Source: Burkholderiales bacterium PBB2 (GTDB lineage: Bacteria; Pseudomonadota; Gammaproteobacteria; Burkholderiales; Burkholderiaceae_C). Taken from it: DNA of 64,000 bases. Numbering within the stretch: the first letter of the stretch is position 1; every line of letters begins with the position of its first letter. The stretch lies in the NCBI GenBank assembly GCA_002255955.1, contig NKIM01000001.1, positions 124,001 to 188,000 on the forward strand. The letters run 5' to 3'. Both the position numbers and the translations under genes were made by a program. Below, in pieces: positions 60,414 through 64,000 of the stretch. The notes below the pieces were generated by a model that did no database searches, was not told the origin of the DNA, and was given only the letters and a program-made list of their open reading frames with translations.

Positions 60414-62807
60414 ATGAGCGACGCCCACAAGAACACCTCTCAGAACACAGCGTCTGAGTCCCGAAACGCGAGCCCGTCGGGCGCCATGCGTGGCCTGACC
60501 CGGGTGCTGGCCTGGCTGTTTGGCCTGGCGGCCGCAGGCGGCGTGGCCGTGCTCATGCTGATCGCCCTGGCCCTGGCCATGGCCTACCCCAATCTGCCCG
60601 ATATCAGCGGCCTGACCGACTACCGACCCAAGTTGCCGCTGCGCGTTTTTTCGGCCGACGGGCAGCTCTTGGCCGAATTTGGCGACGAAAGACGAAACTT
60701 CCTGCCGATCAAGGAGATCCCCAAGGTCATGCAGGACGCGGTGCTGGCGATCGAAGACGCCCGCTTCTACCAGCATGGCGGCGTGGACTACCTGGGCGTA
60801 ATCCGTGCCGGCCTGGCGAATGTGGGCGAGTCCCGCAGCCAGGGCGCCTCCACCATCACCATGCAGGTGGCGCGCAACTTCTACCTCTCGACCGAGAAGA
60901 CCCTGACCCGCAAGATCTACGAGATCCTGCTCGCGCTGAAGATTGAAAACGCGCTGAGCAAGGAGCAAATCCTCGAGATCTATATGAACCAGATTTTCCT
61001 GGGTCACCGCGCCTATGGTTTTGCCGCCGCCTGCGAGGTGTATTTCGGCAAACCCATCCAGGAAATCACCATCGCCGAAGCGGCCATGTTGGCCGGCCTG
61101 CCCAAGGCCCCTTCCGCCTACAACCCGATCAACAACCCGCGCCGGGCCACCATCCGCCAGCAGTACATCATCGAGCGCATGTTGGAAAACGGCTACATCA
61201 CCGAGGAACAACGCGATGCAGCCAAGGCCCAAAAGCTGCGCCTGCGCCCGGTGAACGAAACGCCCAGCCACGCCGAGTTCGTGACCGAAGCGGCACGGCA
61301 GCTGATTTACAACCAATACGGCGACGAGGCCTACACCCGAGGCCTGAATGTCTACCTGACCCTCAAGGCCGAAGAACAGAACGTAGCCTACCGCGCCCTG
61401 CGCCGCGGCATCCTCAACTTCGAGCGTCGCCAGGTCTACCGCGGCCCCGAAGCCTATGCCGACCTGCCGGGCAACCCGGCCGACCTGGACAGCCGCATCG
61501 CCGAAGCCCTGAACGACCACCCCGCCAACGACGAGTTGCTGGCCGCCGTGGTGCTGGAAGCCAGCCCCAAGAAAGTGGTGGCCGCCCTGCAGAGCGGTGA
61601 AACCGTGAGCATCACCGGCGAAGGCCTGAAGCCGGCCACCTCAGGCCTGGCCGAAAACGGCAACCCCAAGACCCGCGTGCGCCGCGGCGCCATCATCCGC
61701 GTGGTGAAGGCTCCGCTGGCCGCCAAGCCCAGCCAGGAGGAATGGACCATCACCCAGCTGCCCGTGGTGGAAGGCGCTTTCGTCTCGCTCGACCCACGCA
61801 ATGGCCGTGTGCGCGCCATGGTGGGCGGTTTTGACTACGCCAAGAGCAAATTCAACCATGTGACCCAGGCCTGGCGTCAACCCGGCTCCAGTTTCAAGCC
61901 CTTCATCTACTCGGCGGCGCTGGAAAAAGGCTTCACCCCCAGCACCATCGTCAACGACGCGCCGCTGTTCTTCGACGCCTCCACCACCGGCAGCCAACCC
62001 TGGGAGCCCAAGAACTACGACGGCACCTTCGACGGCCCCCTGCCCTTGCGCAAGGCGCTGGCCAAGTCCAAGAACATGGTGTCCATTCGCGTGCTCAACT
62101 CCATCGGCGTCCATTACGCGCAGGAGTGGATCACCCGCTTTGGCTTCGAAGCCGAAAAACACCCGGCCTACCTGACCATGGCCCTCGGCGCCGGCTCGGT
62201 GACGCCCATGCAGATGGCCCAGGGCTATGCCGTCTTCGCCAACGGCGGTCATCGCATCACGCCCCAGCTGATCGCCAAGCTGACCGACAACAAGGGCCGC
62301 CTGCTGTACGAAGCACCGCAGCTGGAAGTGGGCGAAGACAGCCGTGTGATCGAAGCGCGCAATGCCTTCCTGATGACCAGCCTTTTGCAAGAGGTGACGC
62401 GCAGCGGCACGGCCGCCCGGGCTCAAGCCCAGCTCAAGCGACCTGACATCTACGGCAAGACCGGCACCACCAACGACTCGATGGACGCCTGGTTCGCCGG
62501 CTACCAGCAGGAGGTGGTGGCCGTGGTCTGGATGGGTTACGACCAGCCCAAGAAGCTGGGCGACCGTGAAACCGGCGGCGGGCTGTCGCTGCCGATCTGG
62601 ATCGAGTACATGAGCCAGGCCCTCAAAGGCGTGCCGGTCAGTGAAATGCCGGTGCCCGAGGGCGTGGTCAATCGCAATGGCGAGTGGTACTACGACGAAT
62701 ACACCGGCACCGCCGGCGTGCGCGAACTGAGTCAGTCCGAAGGCAAGCTGCCGGGTGCTGCCAGCGAGGACGAGAAGAAGAGCATCCTCGACCTGTTCAA
62801 GCGCTGA
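60414..62807 (+). CDS. ponA: penicillin-binding protein 1A (bifunctional)
   Basis: A 797-residue class A PBP that polymerises and cross-links peptidoglycan. One membrane helix lies near 30-58. The glycosyltransferase has the catalytic Glu in EDARFYQHGG (about 115), GASTITMQVARNF, and the IYEILLALKIE ... YMNQIFLG stretch. An OB-like insert follows. The transpeptidase has the active Ser in PGSSFKPFIY (about 491), SKN in SKNMVS and KTG in GKTGTTND. GGAGG at 60406-60410 fixes the ATG at 60414. The stop codon lies in the loop of a perfect hairpin. Confidence 0.96.
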   Translation: MSDAHKNTSQNTASESRNASPSGAMRGLTRVLAWLFGLAAAGGVAVLMLIALALAMAYPNLPDISGLTDYRPKLPLRVFSADGQLLAEFGDERRNFLPIKEIPKVMQDAVLAIEDARFYQHGGVDYLGVIRAGLANVGESRSQGASTITMQVARNFYLSTEKTLTRKIYEILLALKIENALSKEQILEIYMNQIFLGHRAYGFAAACEVYFGKPIQEITIAEAAMLAGLPKAPSAYNPINNPRRATIRQQYIIERMLENGYITEEQRDAAKAQKLRLRPVNETPSHAEFVTEAARQLIYNQYGDEAYTRGLNVYLTLKAEEQNVAYRALRRGILNFERRQVYRGPEAYADLPGNPADLDSRIAEALNDHPANDELLAAVVLEASPKKVVAALQSGETVSITGEGLKPATSGLAENGNPKTRVRRGAIIRVVKAPLAAKPSQEEWTITQLPVVEGAFVSLDPRNGRVRAMVGGFDYAKSKFNHVTQAWRQPGSSFKPFIYSAALEKGFTPSTIVNDAPLFFDASTTGSQPWEPKNYDGTFDGPLPLRKALAKSKNMVSIRVLNSIGVHYAQEWITRFGFEAEKHPAYLTMALGAGSVTPMQMAQGYAVFANGGHRITPQLIAKLTDNKGRLLYEAPQLEVGEDSRVIEARNAFLMTSLLQEVTRSGTAARAQAQLKRPDIYGKTGTTNDSMDAWFAGYQQEVVAVVWMGYDQPKKLGDRETGGGLSLPIWIEYMSQALKGVPVSEMPVPEGVVNRNGEWYYDEYTGTAGVRELSQSEGKLPGAASEDEKKSILDLFKR

Positions 62808-62818
62808 GGCGCTTGAAC
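62795..62818 (+). repeat. perfect 10-bp hairpin containing the ponA stop codon
   Basis: GTTCAAGCGC (62795-62804) pairs perfectly with GCGCTTGAAC (62809-62818); the four-base loop TGAG contains the ponA stop TGA. A wobble and a C-G pair can extend the stem. There is no T tract, but it sits in the convergent ponA/cyaY gap and could act as a bidirectional terminator or mRNA end protector. Confidence 0.6.
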
Positions 62819-62848
62819 GGCCTCTTCACACCAGCGCGGGCCGACGGA

Positions 62849-63235
62849 TCAAGCCGGCGTGAACTGCAAGGCCTTGCCACCCTGAGCACTGGCCTGCTCG
62901 GACAGCAGCTGGTGGAACTCAACCCCGCTGCGCGTGTCCAGCCAGTGGCCGCCCACAAACCGGAAGTGGTAGCCGCCGGCACGCGCCGCCAGCCAAATTT
63001 CCTGCAGCGGCGCCTGCGTGTTCAGGATGATCTTGCTGCCACCGGGAAAGCTCAGCTCCAGCAGCCCGCCACTGCGGTGGCTGTCGATATCGATCACATC
63101 ACCATCGAGCCAGGCGTCCACCGTCGCCTCGATCCGGTCCAACACGGCGCGGGTGCGCGCCTGGTAGTCGACATCGCTGAGCGGCGTGGCGGCAGGAACG
63201 GCAGACGGGCTGGAGGATTCGGCAGACTGGGACAT
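62849..63235 (-). CDS. cyaY: frataxin homologue CyaY
   Basis: A 128-residue frataxin-like protein, which binds iron and modulates Fe-S cluster assembly on IscU/IscS. After a Ser/Ala/Pro-rich start of about 20 residues, helix 1 carries the acidic ridge (VLDRIEATVDAWLD, then DVIDIDSH). The beta sheet follows with GGLLELSFPGGSKIILN, QEIWLAARAGGYHF and a final helix. The ATG at 63235 is used; the frame continues upstream as noise. It is divergent from lptM, a common pairing. Confidence 0.92.
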   Translation of the reverse strand: MSQSAESSSPSAVPAATPLSDVDYQARTRAVLDRIEATVDAWLDGDVIDIDSHRSGGLLELSFPGGSKIILNTQAPLQEIWLAARAGGYHFRFVGGHWLDTRSGVEFHQLLSEQASAQGGKALQFTPA

Positions 63236-63286
63236 GGTAATGCGGAAGGGGAAAGCGCTCCAGGCAGGCAGCGATAAACTGCGGCC

Positions 63287-63541
63287 ATGAAAGCAAACAA
63301 CGAACAGCTTCGCAGTGTAGGCCCGCGGGCCGCTGGCCCGCAGATGCCAGGGTCTTTGCGCCGCGCGGGTGCAAGCTTCACGCTCTGCCTGAGCCTGAGT
63401 TTGCTCGGCGCCTGCGGCCAGAAGGGGCCACTCTATCTGCCCCAGCCACAAGCCCAAGCTCAGTCCCAGACGCCCGCTCCTTCCACCCAAGGCCAAGCGG
63501 CCAAGACGCCCAGCCCGGCTGCCAGCGCCGCCCGGCCCTGA
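63287..63541 (+). CDS. lptM: small lipoprotein LptM (YifL family)
   Basis: An 84-residue lipoprotein with the LptM signature CGQKGPLYLP right at the lipidation Cys (lipobox L-G-A-C). In E. coli LptM binds the LptDE translocon and aids its maturation. The rest is a Gln/Pro/Ala-rich tail. The ATG at 63287 leaves a long 30-residue basic region before the hydrophobic core; the ATG at 63344 would give a normal 23-residue signal but has no ribosome site and lies behind a GCGGGC/GCCCGC hairpin. In many relatives lysA follows; here it does not. Confidence 0.85.
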   Translation: MKANNEQLRSVGPRAAGPQMPGSLRRAGASFTLCLSLSLLGACGQKGPLYLPQPQAQAQSQTPAPSTQGQAAKTPSPAASAARP

Positions 63542-63566
63542 AGCAGAACCCCGCGAGCCCTGCCGA

Positions 63567-63583
63567 GCCTCGCCAGCCGAGGC
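63567..63583. repeat. hairpin in the lptM / ABC transporter convergent gap
   Basis: GCCTCG (63567-63572) pairs with CGAGGC (63578-63583) around a five-base loop, just after the stop of the minus-strand ABC gene and 26 bases after the lptM stop. There is no T tract; it may be a weak bidirectional terminator. Confidence 0.35.
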
Positions 63584-63584
63584 C

Positions 63585-64000
63585 TCAGATCCGGCCTTCC
63601 TCCACCGCGTGGCAGGCCACGCGAACGCCCTTGAATTCCAGCATGGCCGGGCGCTCGCTCTTGCAGCGCGCACTGGCATGCGGGCAGCGCGGGTGGAAGC
63701 TGCAGCCGCTGGGCGGGTTGAGCGGATTCGGCACCTCGCCCTGCACCGGGGTGCGTGAACGGCCCGTCATGTGGATGTCGGGAATCGCATCCAGCAACAT
63801 GCGCGTGTAGGGATGGCGCGGCCGGGCGAAGAGCTCGCCCTTGTCGGCCAGCTCGACCAGGCGCCCCAGATACATCACCCCCACCTGATCCGAGACATGG
63901 CGCACCACCGCCAAGTTGTGGGAGATGAAGAGGTAGGTCAGGCCGCGCTCACGCTGCAGCTCCTTCATGATGTTGAGCACCTGGGCCTGGACCGAGACGT
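63585..64000 (-). CDS. oligopeptide/dipeptide ABC transporter ATP-binding protein (C-terminal part)
   Basis: The last 138 codons of a DppF/OppF-type ATPase; the gene continues beyond the window. The visible part starts with [11 protein letters not shown], the segment after Walker B, then has the switch His in [13 protein letters not shown] and the family's C-terminal extension ([16 protein letters not shown]). The Fe-S-like Cys set is [15 protein letters not shown] plus the final VACH, as in peptide/nickel transporters. Its substrate cannot be judged without the permease and binding-protein genes. Confidence 0.9.
   Translation of the reverse strand, partial: VSVQAQVLNIMKELQRERGLTYLFISHNLAVVRHVSDQVGVMYLGRLVELADKGELFARPRHPYTRMLLDAIPDIHMTGRSRTPVQGEVPNPLNPPSGCSFHPRCPHASARCKSERPAMLEFKGVRVACHAVEEGRI

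Overview
The window is GC-rich DNA from a betaproteobacterium, most probably of the order Burkholderiales (the Rubrivivax/Leptothrix/Roseateles-like lineages fit best). This rests on gene content and synteny: pilMNOPQ next to aroK-aroB-dgt-gltB-gltD, an mla operon with mlaA inside it, pilB-pilC-pilD-coaE-zapD-yacG, and zwf-hexR divergent from tal-pgi. The species cannot be named from the sequence alone. Gene density is high, many genes overlap by 1-8 bases, and I saw no rRNA, tRNA or CRISPR array.

Layout. 1-1400: a possible tail of an upstream gene, an HNH nuclease, and a glycine-zipper lipoprotein closed by a strong intrinsic terminator. 1500-13540: one chemotaxis operon, cheY-STAS-cheA-mcp-mcp-cheW-cheR-cheD-cheB; the two receptors share a near-identical signalling module at a constant 2,555-base offset. 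13490-17210: a PhnD-like periplasmic binding protein and a PAS-rich histidine kinase on +, with a single-domain response regulator on - whose 3' end overlaps cheB. 17586-23241: pilB, pilC, pilD, coaE, zapD, yacG. 23235-28990: sugar-phosphate metabolism, with tal-pgi-HAD phosphatase on - and zwf-hexR on +, separated by a 228-base regulatory gap that holds a terminator-like hairpin just ahead of tal. 29036-33053: mlaFEDACB on -, for retrograde phospholipid transport. 33258-41863: a minor pilin operon (pilE, fimT, pilV, pilW, pilX, pilY1) ending in a TonB-like gene. 41852-48207: glutamate synthase gltB-gltD on -. 48363-49079: a REP-associated tyrosine transposase (RAYT) surrounded by GGGTCAG-type repeats. 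49189-52233: dgt, aroB, aroK. 52247-54790: a large Ig-like surface lipoprotein placed between pilQ and aroK. 54872-60030: pilMNOPQ on -. 60414-62807: penicillin-binding protein 1A. 62849-64000: cyaY, lptM, and the C-terminal part of an oligopeptide ABC transporter ATPase that runs off the window.

How it works together. The window holds most of a type IV pilus: motor, platform, peptidase, alignment complex, secretin, minor pilins and the PilY1 tip protein. It also holds a complete adaptation-capable chemosensory pathway and cell-envelope maintenance genes (Mla, PBP1A, LptM, ZapD). The least ordinary parts are the hairpin/T-tract before tal, the RAYT with its dispersed repeats, the lipoprotein with a low-GC 3' third, the TonB-like gene behind pilY1, and the binding-protein/kinase/antisense-regulator triad. 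No wholly new multi-gene system can be proved from sequence alone; these are the best candidates.
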